From Planctomycetota bacterium (GTDB lineage: Bacteria > Planctomycetota > GCA-002687715 > DRQF01), in contig WFTN01000217.1 of assembly GCA_015485455.1 (NCBI GenBank), positions 1 to 15,742 on the forward strand: a stretch of 15,742 bases of DNA. Reading direction: 5' to 3'. Each line of letters opens with the position of its first letter. Within the stretch, counting starts at the first letter, position 1. The notes under the pieces were generated by a model that worked only from the letters and a program-made list of their open reading frames with translations, searched no databases and was not told where the DNA came from. Below are positions 5,688 through 13,700 of the stretch, one piece after another. The translations under genes and the position numbers were made by a program.

Positions 5688-7429
5688 GGGAGTACGATTT
5701 CCTTCGTCAATGGGCTGGTGTGCGCAGGGGAGAGATGCAAATGAATGGAGTCTCCGGATCTCCCTTTGAGCAGCCATTGGTATTTTTTGCGGCCAGACTT
5801 GGCTTCTAAGGAGGCGATGGTGTGTCGCCGTTGACCACTGAGGAGAGATTCTTTTGTGACTTCCAAGATGAGAAGGTCAGATGGAGCAAAGCGATTGAAA
5901 GTGTTTTGCTTTGTTTGACTCGGGTGCTCTCCTTCGTTGATCACCCAAGCCTTGAGCTCGAACAACCCTTCAGTGAGTTGCTTGCATTGGACATCGCCGA
6001 GGTTGAGGCGGGCTGATCGACTCAGGAGCAAAGATAGGATCGGAAATTGTCGGTTGACCATCGAAGGAATATGTTCAGGTGCTGGGTTATCCCGGTAGAA
6101 CGGTTTCCACCCGCCAATTTCTATTTTCCCCAGAGTTGGGTGAAGAAACGCTTTCCAAGGGCTGATACCCTTTTGCTTATTCTCTTTGGATGACTTGGGT
6201 GTGGATGGCTGTGAGGTGAAGGAGGAAGTGGGTTTCGTTGTTGGTTGACTGCTGGGATTCCTTTTCTTCGTTGTGGGCTGGGCGTTCTCTTTTGGTGTGC
6301 CAGCATCAAAAAGGTTGATTGCGGCGCTGACCAAACCCAATTGATAGTAAGTCCAGTCCTCGAAACTACCGGAGATGGATTGCACTCTTGATTGGGCGCA
6401 CGCTTTGGATTCATGGGCTAGGTCGTGAATTGGCTCCAAGAGTTTTATGTCTTCACTGTGATATTGGGTGACTTCTGAACGCCGGCGAAAGGACTTTTGT
6501 TTTTGCTGTTTTCCGGCCATAGGAAGCGTGTGAATGTTGTCATGGCTCCCGTAGACCAAGACTGTTTCGATCCAAGGTCGAGCCAATACAAAGTCGGCCA
6601 ATGCTCGACTAGCCGGTTCGCTGACCGCATGTGGCCCGCTGGGGAGGTGGTGCTCCTGAAAGCCATGGGGGAAATTTCTGTCCAGGCGAACGCCGCAATT
6701 GGGGTCTTCCCCAAATGATCCATCATTGTCTTGATCTAAGGCTTCTGGAAAGACTCGATAGACGCCTCTTTCACCTTTGCTGGCATCCGCAAGTCGCATG
6801 AGCCCCTTGTTTTCGGGATCGTCGATCCAAGTGCCGCTGAGATGTCTCTGGCGCATTTGAGTGATGATGCCATCGTGATTGAGGTCAACGGGGGTGTCTT
6901 CGTTCAAGGCACGGCCGTCACGGTCCCAGTCGATGGCTCTGGCATTGCCTAACTGTTCTTGGGCAGGACCACTTGCGAAGTATCGTTCGCTGCCATCCAA
7001 GTCAACTCTTGGAATGAAGATGAGCATGCGTTCGCCCAACGTTTGCGCCAGAGGCTCCAGTTCCAGGTTGGCGATTTTCTCAGCCAAACCCAGGATGACA
7101 GAACTTCCGATTAAAGAGTTGGACTCAAGTCCGGACACTACGAGAAGTCCGGATTTCCACATGGCCCGGGGTTGAATGTTGATCGGCCAGGCTTGGCGGG
7201 ATTTTTGTCGCGGCACACACATGGTGAGGGCCAGGATCTCTCGGCCTTCTCCGGTCTTGCCTATGCTGGTGATTTCAATCTTGGCGTTGGAGTCTCTTGC
7301 TGCCAGCTGGCGCATGGCAGCATTCAGATTGTTTGCCTTCAAGTAAGAAAATCGGGGAGGAGATTGGGCGTGACTCAAGGTTGCGAAGAGGCAAACAAGA
7401 GTCATGCCGAAGATGTTGTGTTTGTTCAT
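5684..7429 (-). CDS. Exported M14-like pseudopeptidase, catalytic residues lost
   Basis: The product has 581 residues and a signal peptide (MNKHNIFGMTLVCLFATLSHAQ). It is homologous to the next gene throughout: GKTGEGREI, the PRVDLDG segment, acidic DxDxDG loops (168-186 and 232-242), VRLDRNF (247-253), a conserved SEP-A-R motif (270-275) and the C-terminal LGKIEIGGWKP domain. Yet the HGNE zinc motif reads E-S-N-S (102-105), so both a His and a Glu ligand are gone. The catalytic Glu position reads INLF (N372). Only a possible third ligand, H296, remains. It is therefore predicted to bind no zinc in the usual way and to have no peptidase activity. A low-complexity linker rich in Ser, Thr, Pro and Lys (about 377-425) replaces part of the catalytic domain. 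Its stop overlaps the next start as ATGA, so the two are translationally coupled. It may bind peptide or act as a partner or scaffold for the active enzyme. The start has no clear Shine-Dalgarno but fits the signal peptide. Confidence 0.82.
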   Translation of the reverse strand: MNKHNIFGMTLVCLFATLSHAQSPPRFSYLKANNLNAAMRQLAARDSNAKIEITSIGKTGEGREILALTMCVPRQKSRQAWPINIQPRAMWKSGLLVVSGLESNSLIGSSVILGLAEKIANLELEPLAQTLGERMLIFIPRVDLDGSERYFASGPAQEQLGNARAIDWDRDGRALNEDTPVDLNHDGIITQMRQRHLSGTWIDDPENKGLMRLADASKGERGVYRVFPEALDQDNDGSFGEDPNCGVRLDRNFPHGFQEHHLPSGPHAVSEPASRALADFVLARPWIETVLVYGSHDNIHTLPMAGKQQKQKSFRRRSEVTQYHSEDIKLLEPIHDLAHESKACAQSRVQSISGSFEDWTYYQLGLVSAAINLFDAGTPKENAQPTTKKRNPSSQPTTKPTSSFTSQPSTPKSSKENKQKGISPWKAFLHPTLGKIEIGGWKPFYRDNPAPEHIPSMVNRQFPILSLLLSRSARLNLGDVQCKQLTEGLFELKAWVINEGEHPSQTKQNTFNRFAPSDLLILEVTKESLLSGQRRHTIASLEAKSGRKKYQWLLKGRSGDSIHLHLSPAHTSPLTKEIVLP

Positions 7430-7437
7430 GCCACAGT

Positions 7438-7453
7438 TCTACCCTAGGGTAGA
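7438..7453. promoter_or_regulatory. 16-bp perfect palindrome just upstream of the pseudopeptidase gene
   Basis: TCTACCCTAGGGTAGA is identical to its own reverse complement. It ends 8 bases before the ATG at 7429, within the 87-bp gap between the lipoprotein and the M14-like gene. Its position suits an operator for a dimeric regulator or a leader hairpin. No family can be assigned and a chance origin is possible. Confidence 0.4.
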
Positions 7454-7501
7454 GTTGGCGTAAATGACCACTCAAGTACCGGTTCGGGACTGGGGTGGGT
7501 G

Positions 7502-7515
7502 CGGAAAATTTTCCG
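7502..7515. repeat. 14-bp palindrome next to the lipoprotein stop codon
   Basis: CGGAAAATTTTCCG is a perfect palindrome that begins one base downstream of the TAA of the lipoprotein gene. Having no spacer and only three G-C pairs at the ends, it is a poor intrinsic terminator. It may be a binding site or a chance palindrome. Confidence 0.3.
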
Positions 7516-7516
7516 G

Positions 7517-8077
7517 TTAACCATCAAGTTGAGACAAGCGATAGCGAGCAGGTCTGTAGTCCGGATCTAGGTCAAGAGCCCGGTCGTATTCTCTTTCTGC
7601 TCGGGAATAATTGCCTTGGCGTTCGAAAAGTTCTCCTAAAGCGGTATGGGCCTCTGGGGTGCGGTATTCAGTGAGAGATTCTTTGAGCAAGCGTTCGCTT
7701 CTTTCTTCGTTGGCACTTCGAAGGGCTCGGGCCAGAAGTCTACGCGCAAGGACTTCTCGTGGTGCTCGGTTCTTGTACACGACCACAGGACGAACCTCCG
7801 ATTCATAAACCGGTGGAGAGTCGTGGAAGTGGGCATCACGGGCTTGAGCGTCTTGATCCGCTTGAATGGCACCGCCTAAGAGACCAACCCCTGCACCGAT
7901 AGCGGCTCCAACCCCGGGGTCACCAGCGGCTAGGCCGATGAGGGCGCCGAATCCAGCACCCAGGGCTGTCGAGCCAACCACAGTTCCGCCGGGGCTTCTA
8001 TGGGGATTGGTTTGGCAGCCGGTCAGAAGGAACAAGCCGCAAATGAGAAAAGTCGCTGTGAATTTTGACGTGTTCAT
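7517..8077 (-). CDS. Glycine-zipper, TPR-containing lipoprotein
   Basis: The start is the ATG at 8077, because a lipoprotein signal peptide follows: MNTSKFTATFLICGLFLLTGC, with lipobox LTGC and lipidated Cys21. GAAAGA lies upstream of it. A longer in-frame extension to 8152 runs through an inverted repeat and is not needed. Residues 31-73 are rich in Gly and Ala (GSTALGAGFGALIGLAAG, then GVGAAIGAGVGLLGG), the glycine-zipper pattern seen in small outer-membrane lipoproteins such as those of the YMGG/SlyB type. The middle (75-135) is charged. The C-terminus (about 143-182) matches a tetratricopeptide repeat: ALGELFERQGNYSRAEREYDRALDLDP. The protein (186 residues) is probably anchored in the outer membrane, facing the periplasm, where the TPR may bind a partner. 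Its gene sits 87 bp before the M14-like pair, in the same direction, and could be cotranscribed with it. Confidence 0.85.
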   Translation of the reverse strand: MNTSKFTATFLICGLFLLTGCQTNPHRSPGGTVVGSTALGAGFGALIGLAAGDPGVGAAIGAGVGLLGGAIQADQDAQARDAHFHDSPPVYESEVRPVVVYKNRAPREVLARRLLARALRSANEERSERLLKESLTEYRTPEAHTALGELFERQGNYSRAEREYDRALDLDPDYRPARYRLSQLDG

Positions 8078-8123
8078 GTGTATCTTTCGCTGATCCAAAT
8101 CCCGCTCGTTGGCAAGCAATTCC

Positions 8124-8160
8124 GCAACGTAATCGTGTATCACCAGTGTCATTACGTTGC
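8124..8160. promoter_or_regulatory. 10-bp inverted repeat upstream of the lipoprotein gene
   Basis: GCAACGTAAT (8124-8133) and ATTACGTTGC (8151-8160) are perfect inverted arms with a 17-bp spacer, 46 bp before the ATG at 8077. The centre-to-centre distance of about 27 bp would place the half-sites on nearly the same DNA face, or the RNA could form a hairpin in the leader. There is no T-run after it in either direction, so it is not an intrinsic terminator. Confidence 0.45.
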
Positions 8161-8211
8161 AGAAGGTCGGCGGTCAGATCAAATGCAGAATTATTTGCGT
8201 GTTGAACGATG

Positions 8212-8226
8212 AGGCCCAAGGGGCCT
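8212..8226. repeat. Short inverted repeat in the gap after the dioxygenase fusion gene
   Basis: AGGCCC (8212-8217) and GGGCCT (8221-8226) flank AAG, a compact 6-bp GC-rich hairpin 76 bp past the stop of the gene at 8302. No U-tract follows on the minus strand, so it is at best a weak or factor-assisted terminator, or an mRNA stabilising structure. Confidence 0.3.
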
Positions 8227-8301
8227 GGTCGGGATTGACGGCGCCCGAGGTCATGAGTGTGGCTCTACTGGCTGGATAAACTCTTTGGTGGGAAGGCCCA
8301 G

Positions 8302-9750
8302 TCAAATCTCGGGATGAGAAAAATAGGATTGCCCTTTGTGCCTTTGAACCGCAGCCTGGGGCCGGTTTCCTCCTTCGTCGGGATAGTTGGGGTCGACATC
8401 GACGGGGCATAGGTGGGCGATGAGTGTTTGACGTCCGATGGGGTTGTTCCCATTGAGGGCGTGGCCATGGACCAAGCGAGGATGCCAAATGATGATGTCA
8501 CCTCGCTTCCCAACAAGAGCGCTCATTGTTGTTGTTTCTTGGGGATAGTTCTTTTGGAGCCACGCATCATGGTCTTTGGATGTCTCTTCCAGGCGTCGAT
8601 GGCCAACGATTTTTGCAATTGCCCCGGGCCCGAGGTGGCTCTGGGGGCAATAATGAAAAATCTCCGAAGTCCTGAGTTTGTCTCCCATGACAACTTGGAT
8701 TCCAACGAATTCCATGGGGGAATGGGGTGCATGAAAAGCCCCATCGATTCGCCGATTGTAGGTGGGACCTCTTTCATAGAAGCCACTTTCGTAGATCTTG
8801 GCTGGACGCTCGAAGAGATGATTGAGAAATAGTGAAATGGGTGCACTGCTCAACAGGTCTCTTGCGGCCGATGAGACACCATGGACATCCAACACTTTGT
8901 GCCATGTCTGCCTGTGAGCCGGCCTCAGTTGTTCGATCTCGACCACACCGTTCCTGCGGACGGCGACGCGAAGATCGTTTCGGCCACGGAACCACATGTT
9001 CTCCATCTCGCATTCGAAACGTTCCATGGGGGTTCGGGTGGCAGCCGATCTCAGAACGACGAATCCATGCTCGACCCAATGAGACAAAAGATCAGCAGTG
9101 GACTGATCAATGAAGTTCAGGAGTCTCTTTCCTTCTATACGAGCTTTCGCGTCAGTGAGATCGGTCCAGAAACCACCGAGGCTCGTGGGGAACTGTGGCG
9201 TGATCTTAACCTCTCTTGTCGTATCTAAGACTTGAGGCAATCCGTTCATGAGGTCGGTCCAGATCGCCACCAAGCGGGGATCATTTTGAGTTTCGTGTAG
9301 GGGACGAAGGGTCAAAGCCAGTTCGCATCCATCATCCTTCATGTCTTTGAAGTTGGCCTCAACGAGGCAATTGGGTTCCTGAGGTTTGTTGCCAGCCAAA
9401 AGCCCAATTTGGATTGAACAGGTAAAACTGATGTGGTGGGGGAAATCCAAAGATACAAAACGTCCGTAAAGTTCCACTCTCTGTTGGTTCTCAGTTTTCC
9501 ACAGGAATGAAAAGCTGCCAGCGCACTCCGGTTCCATGGTCATAGACTCGAGGGAGGAATGGGCTACCACAGATAACCATTGCCTGAGTTTCGCAGGCGT
9601 TGTCCAGTAAGTGGCAACGTCGTGGCATGAGCAGGGGATTTGGCGTATCAATACGTCGAAATCCACAGTCTTGGGGATGTGTTTGTTCGGTGACTTCATC
9701 AATTTAGTTGTCAAAATGGCTTGCGAGTTCTTCGCCCCGGTTCTCATCAT
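8302..9750 (-). CDS. START/AHSA1-like domain fused to phytanoyl-CoA dioxygenase-like (PhyH) domain
   Basis: The 482-residue product has two parts. Residues about 30-180 resemble the SRPBCC/AHSA1 fold: ATYWTTPAKLRQWLS, an MTMEPECAGSFSF segment, then YGRFVSLDFPHHISFT, a known signature of hydrophobic-ligand-binding START-like proteins. Residues about 205-450 resemble phytanoyl-CoA dioxygenases: LLSHWVEHGFVVLRS at the start, then VGIQVVMGD, CPQSH (368-372), and WHPRLVHGH with H428, N433 and R440 matching the distal iron ligand and 2-oxoglutarate-binding arginine. The proximal HxD iron motif is not clear: the expected region reads RRIDGAFHAPHSP (333-345). No signal peptide is seen, so it is cytoplasmic. 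It probably hydroxylates a hydrophobic small molecule, perhaps presented by the START-like domain; this is inference. GGGGAG lies 7 bases before the tandem ATGATG at 9750; the second ATG is also possible. It is divergent from the MarR gene. Confidence 0.75.
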   Translation of the reverse strand: MMRTGAKNSQAILTTKLMKSPNKHIPKTVDFDVLIRQIPCSCHDVATYWTTPAKLRQWLSVVAHSSLESMTMEPECAGSFSFLWKTENQQRVELYGRFVSLDFPHHISFTCSIQIGLLAGNKPQEPNCLVEANFKDMKDDGCELALTLRPLHETQNDPRLVAIWTDLMNGLPQVLDTTREVKITPQFPTSLGGFWTDLTDAKARIEGKRLLNFIDQSTADLLSHWVEHGFVVLRSAATRTPMERFECEMENMWFRGRNDLRVAVRRNGVVEIEQLRPAHRQTWHKVLDVHGVSSAARDLLSSAPISLFLNHLFERPAKIYESGFYERGPTYNRRIDGAFHAPHSPMEFVGIQVVMGDKLRTSEIFHYCPQSHLGPGAIAKIVGHRRLEETSKDHDAWLQKNYPQETTTMSALVGKRGDIIIWHPRLVHGHALNGNNPIGRQTLIAHLCPVDVDPNYPDEGGNRPQAAVQRHKGQSYFSHPEI

Positions 9751-10049
9751 TGGGCGGCTCCCCGCTGACGGATGAAAAGCTGAGCTGTTCGTGTGAATCC
9801 TACATCAGAAATGGAATTGATGATAGGTCCGTTTTGACGCAGGGGGAGTCCCAAGATGGGACAGGGATATTTGCAATAGAGTCAAGAGGGGCCTATGGCT
9901 GACGAATGGCCTGGGTTATCATGCGAAGGGCTTCAAGTCACCTCCTACACACGACTTGTACGATTGTCGTTCGATCTTGTCTGAGGGGTTGCCCCAAGAC
10001 CTGAGCCCTTTTGAGATTCTCCCTGTCTCCTGCTTAAGCAAACAGCAAC
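9751..10049. promoter_or_regulatory. Divergent control region between dioxygenase fusion and MarR genes
   Basis: These 299 bp must hold the start signals for both the minus-strand fusion gene and the plus-strand MarR gene. No open frame in it looks real. The best element is GTCCCA (9848-9853)-AGA-TGGGAC (9857-9862), a 15-bp inverted repeat of the size bound by MarR dimers. A second, weaker one is ACGAC/GTCGT at 9951-9970. No convincing -35/-10 pair was found. Confidence 0.45.
9848..9862. promoter_or_regulatory. Candidate MarR operator (15-bp inverted repeat)
   Basis: GTCCCA-AGA-TGGGAC lies near the middle of the divergent region. MarR-family proteins often bind a short palindrome between their own gene and a divergent target gene, so location and size fit. 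The sequence alone cannot prove binding. Confidence 0.35.
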
Positions 10050-10514
10050 ATGACTGATTCTTTGCAAAAGACCCTGAAGCAAAACGTCCCTTTCGTGAAC
10101 CTGGACATGCGAACCATCGTCGCAACACTTCGTGCTGCGGCGGTTCTCCAAGAGTTGTTGCAGCCGTTCTTCAAGCAATTTGACATTACTCATCAACAAT
10201 TCAATGTCCTGCGAATTCTTCGGGGCGCGGGGGAAGGAGGATTAGCCTCTTTGGAAATACCCAAACGCATGGTGCAACGGGTGCCTGATACCACCCGGAT
10301 CCTTCGCCGCCTGGAAAGTGCTGGCATGTTGATTCGACGAAGATGCTCCGAAGACCGACGTGTGATCTTTGTCCAGATTACCAAGAAGGCCCTCGACCTC
10401 CTGGCTTCCATGGACGAGCCTCTTTTGGAAATCGGCAGGGAAATCTGTTCTGTCTTCACTCTGGAGGAACAAGAAGCGTTTAATGATCTGTTAGATTCCT
10501 TTTCCGAGCGCTAG
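10050..10514 (+). CDS. MarR-family transcriptional regulator
   Basis: The 154-residue product has the winged-helix layout of the MarR family. An N-terminal helix for dimerisation (LRAAAVLQELLQPFF) is followed by the strand-helix region ITHQQFNVLRILRGAGEGGLASLEIPKRM, a recognition helix (VPDTTRILRRLESAGMLIRRR) and the wing with CSEDRRVIFVQITKKALDLL, matching the conserved DxR pattern of the wing. A C-terminal helix (LTLEEQEAFNDLLDSF type, about 134-151) completes the dimer. It is a cytoplasmic DNA-binding protein, usually a repressor released by a small molecule or thiol oxidation. It has no cysteine in the DNA-binding region apart from the one at the wing start (CSEDRR), so redox sensing is not obvious. 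The divergent dioxygenase fusion is the most likely target. The ATG has no strong Shine-Dalgarno. Confidence 0.9.
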   Translation: MTDSLQKTLKQNVPFVNLDMRTIVATLRAAAVLQELLQPFFKQFDITHQQFNVLRILRGAGEGGLASLEIPKRMVQRVPDTTRILRRLESAGMLIRRRCSEDRRVIFVQITKKALDLLASMDEPLLEIGREICSVFTLEEQEAFNDLLDSFSER

Positions 10515-10522
10515 GTCGTAAT

Positions 10523-10536
10523 CCCCCAGTTGGGGG
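10523..10536 (+). terminator. Possible weak terminator after the MarR gene
   Basis: CCCCC (10523-10527), AGTT, then GGGGG (10532-10536) forms a 5-bp GC stem 8 bases after the stop codon. The first T-run (10548-10552) lies 11 bases further, which is too far for a good intrinsic terminator. Confidence 0.3.
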
Positions 10537-10693
10537 TAAGATGCACGTTTTTACCTGGTGATCGCTGAATGAAAGTCACAAGAGAGTGGCTTTGGCCTCC
10601 TTGGATGAGGTTCGTTCCGCCGTCTATCTTGACTATTTGATACGGCCCTGAATTGTTCAATTGACCCTTTCTCCACAAAGACTTACACTCATT

Positions 10694-10715
10694 GGGGGGC
10701 CCGTGGTGGCCCCCC
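10694..10715 (+). other. GC-rich hairpin in the leader of the large secreted protein gene
   Basis: GGGGGGCC (10694-10701) and GGCCCCCC (10708-10715) form an 8-bp all-GC stem with loop CGTGGT, 39 bases before the start codon at 10755. There is no U-tract after it. A second palindromic element, AGAAAAC-C-GTTTTCT (10723-10737), lies between it and the ribosome binding site. Such structures may regulate translation or protect the mRNA. Confidence 0.4.
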
Positions 10716-10754
10716 TGAATTGAGAAAACCGTTTTCTGGATGAGAGGGTCGGTC

Positions 10755-13700
10755 ATGCGATGCATCCCCCTGTGGTTCGTTCTTTGCTTGTTCGTCATTT
10801 CCCCCACATTGTGGTCGGCCATGGGGCAACAAAATCAAGCGCCCTCTATTTCTTTGGGCTCCGTGCCATTGCTGACTCCCGGCAATACCTTGGCAAATCT
10901 CACAGCTACGGTCACTGACGACGGTTTGCCCTTGGGCAGCGTTTTGACGTTTTCCTGGTGCAAGTTTACGGGTCCGGGCCCGGTCATTTTCGCTTCCCCG
11001 ACTCAAATGCAGACGACAGCTCAATTTGACCAGGCTGGGGTCTATGACATCATCTTCAGTGCCAGCGATGGCGATTTGGTTTCGACGGCGACGATCACAG
11101 TGACGGTTGAGAGAGTTATGAATGTTCCGATCGCCGTGACCAACATCTTAAATTCATTTGCCAATCCTTCTCTTGATCCTCTGTATGCTGATCGTTTTTT
11201 GACGTTAATTCAAAACACGACAAATCTGAACGCCACCGGTGCGTCCTACTACGCAGCTATTGATCCTCTCAACGAAAAAACGACTTTTGCTGCCTTCAAG
11301 GCGAACAATGGTTTCATTCCCGGTAGCCCAGCGTTGGTGACTTCGGTGGGGGACTCCATGACTGGTTGTTGTACCGCTGGTGTCTATGGGAATGCCGGGG
11401 ACCTTGGATTCGGCCGACGCATGGTGATGGCAAGAAACGGTGGTGACATTGCTTTTTGGGTTACCAATTACTTCACCGTGCATGATGCGGTTATAGAAGA
11501 TCCAGCGGGGATCATCCTGACTGTATGCATGGAATACACGGCGACACCGGGAGCCCAATCCAGCTCTCGCTATGTAAAATTCTACATGTACGACGCCTCC
11601 GGCAATCGCATTACGGATGTTGATTTCGATGGTCGGGGTCCTAAGCCCGTGCCACTTTCATGCGCTGTTTGCCATGGTGGGGTTTACGCACCGGGAGGTA
11701 CGATTCCGGTCGATGGTCGCATGGGGGCGTTCTTTATGCCCTTCGACTTAGATCAATTCGACTTCTCTTGTGAAGAGGCAACAAGTCGGGAAGCGCATCA
11801 AGATGCCTTTCGGGAATTCAATGGCGCCATTCTTCAAAGCGATGCCTCAGCAACCCTCAAGGATCTCATTAAAGGCTGGTACGGTGGTTTTGGTCTTCCA
11901 GATGCCACCCAAAATTCGAAATGGGTTCCCCCAGGTTGGAAAACCGAGCCAGAACTTTATCGTCAGGTGGTGGCACCATCGTGTCGCAACTGTCATCTCA
12001 CTCGTACCAGCGCTTCCTTGGACTTTGATAGTTCAACTGATTTTACCGCTCGGCAATCTCAGATCAGCGGTAGCTTGGTCTTTGGTCCAAGCCCTTCCGG
12101 TTTTCGCATGCCCCATGCTGAGGCCACGTGGGAACGGTTTTGGCTGTCTACGACACCCCATCAGCCCGCAGTTTTGGCATCGGCGTTCAACAATGGAGTT
12201 TTTGTCGGTTTAGGTACTCCCCCGGGGCGGGTCTATGTCGATTCGAATGCGTCGGGAACCAATGATGGAAGCACCTGGGCCAATGCGTATGTAAGTTTGT
12301 CAACTGCGTTGAGTGATGCTCTAGCTGCGAATAGCACCATTGCTGAAATTTGGGTTGCAAGCGGGACCTACCTGCCGGATACAACTGGGCTCATGAACCC
12401 CAGAAATGGAACTTTTGATATCCCTGATGGCATTAAGATTTATGGAGGATTCGTGAGTGGTGATCTCCTCCTGGAGGATCGTATTCCGGGGGCGAACCCC
12501 AGCATTTTGAGCGGTGATCTCAATGGCGACGATTTGATGGTTGGTAAGAGTGACAATGTCTTTCATGTGGTGACTTTCAATCAGACGGGTGGTGAAACCC
12601 GGCTTGATGGTTTTGAAATCCGCGGTGGCAACGCCATGGGAGCCATAGATCCGCGAGGCGGCGGGATCTACATGGTCGGGGGTGGCCCTTTGCTTGTCCG
12701 CAATAATGTTGTCGACAACATCGCCCCATCCGCTGGGGGGATGTTCATTGACGGCAGTGGACCGGTGTTAGTCGCGACTTCTTTCTATGGTAACAATGGT
12801 GATACGCTCGCTGGAGGTATATGGATGACCAATGCCAGTGACGTCACCATTGAGAACTCAATTTTCTCTTATAACCTCGCCGAAGGCGTCGGAGGCGAAG
12901 CTGGCTTCTGTCTAGCAGAAGGTGGCACATTGCGCTTGAGGAACTGTACCATCTTCCGCAATTATTCTAAGCAAGCGGGTGGCGGTCTCATCGCACGCGA
13001 TGGCGCTACCATCGAAGTCAGTAATTCCATCCTTTGGCACAATTGCACCAATGGCGTTCGCAATGAGGATGATCAGATCTTGCTGGACAACAGCATGGGG
13101 CCTGTGTCTCTCCAGATTGACTACTCCATGGTGGACGGTCTTACGGGAGGCTTCGGTGGTGTCAATAATACCGGCGCAGACCCACTTTTTGTCAATGGCA
13201 TGGGGGTTGATGGTATTCTCGGCACATTAGACGATGATTTGCGTTTACAAGATGGATCTCCTTTGGTGGATGCGGGAAACAATGACTTAGTTCCCGTGGA
13301 CCAATATGATCTCGATGTGAATTTTGACATCGCTGAAAAAGTGCCTCATGACGGTGCCGGGATGAGGCGCTTCTTTGACTCCAATCTTGTTGCGGACACC
13401 GGTGTGGGAACCGGTGCCATTGTCGACATGGGCGCCATTGAGATGATCAACGGATCCTTGGCACCTTGCGGCGCCGGAAATATCCGTGTGGGAGTGGATG
13501 GGCCCCATGACGTTGTACGGGTGAATGGGAGCACTGGTGGGAGTTCGCGTTTGGTCTACGTGGGGACAGGTGAAAACCTGACGATCTCGGTTTCTCAACC
13601 TCCTGGCCAACTTTTTGCACCTTTTGCCCTGTTCATTCATCTGGGGCTCCCTATGCCCAGTGAAGTTCGCACACTGGATTTTGGCATCGGCGACATGTGC

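Noticed and set aside
5688..5777. 30-codon N-terminal extension of the active M14 peptidase
   Set aside because: It overlaps the upstream gene, comes before a complete signal peptide, and would hide that signal.
8881..9228. Plus-strand open frames across the dioxygenase fusion gene
   Set aside because: They are antisense to a frame with good domain similarity and a Shine-Dalgarno, and their translations show no family pattern.
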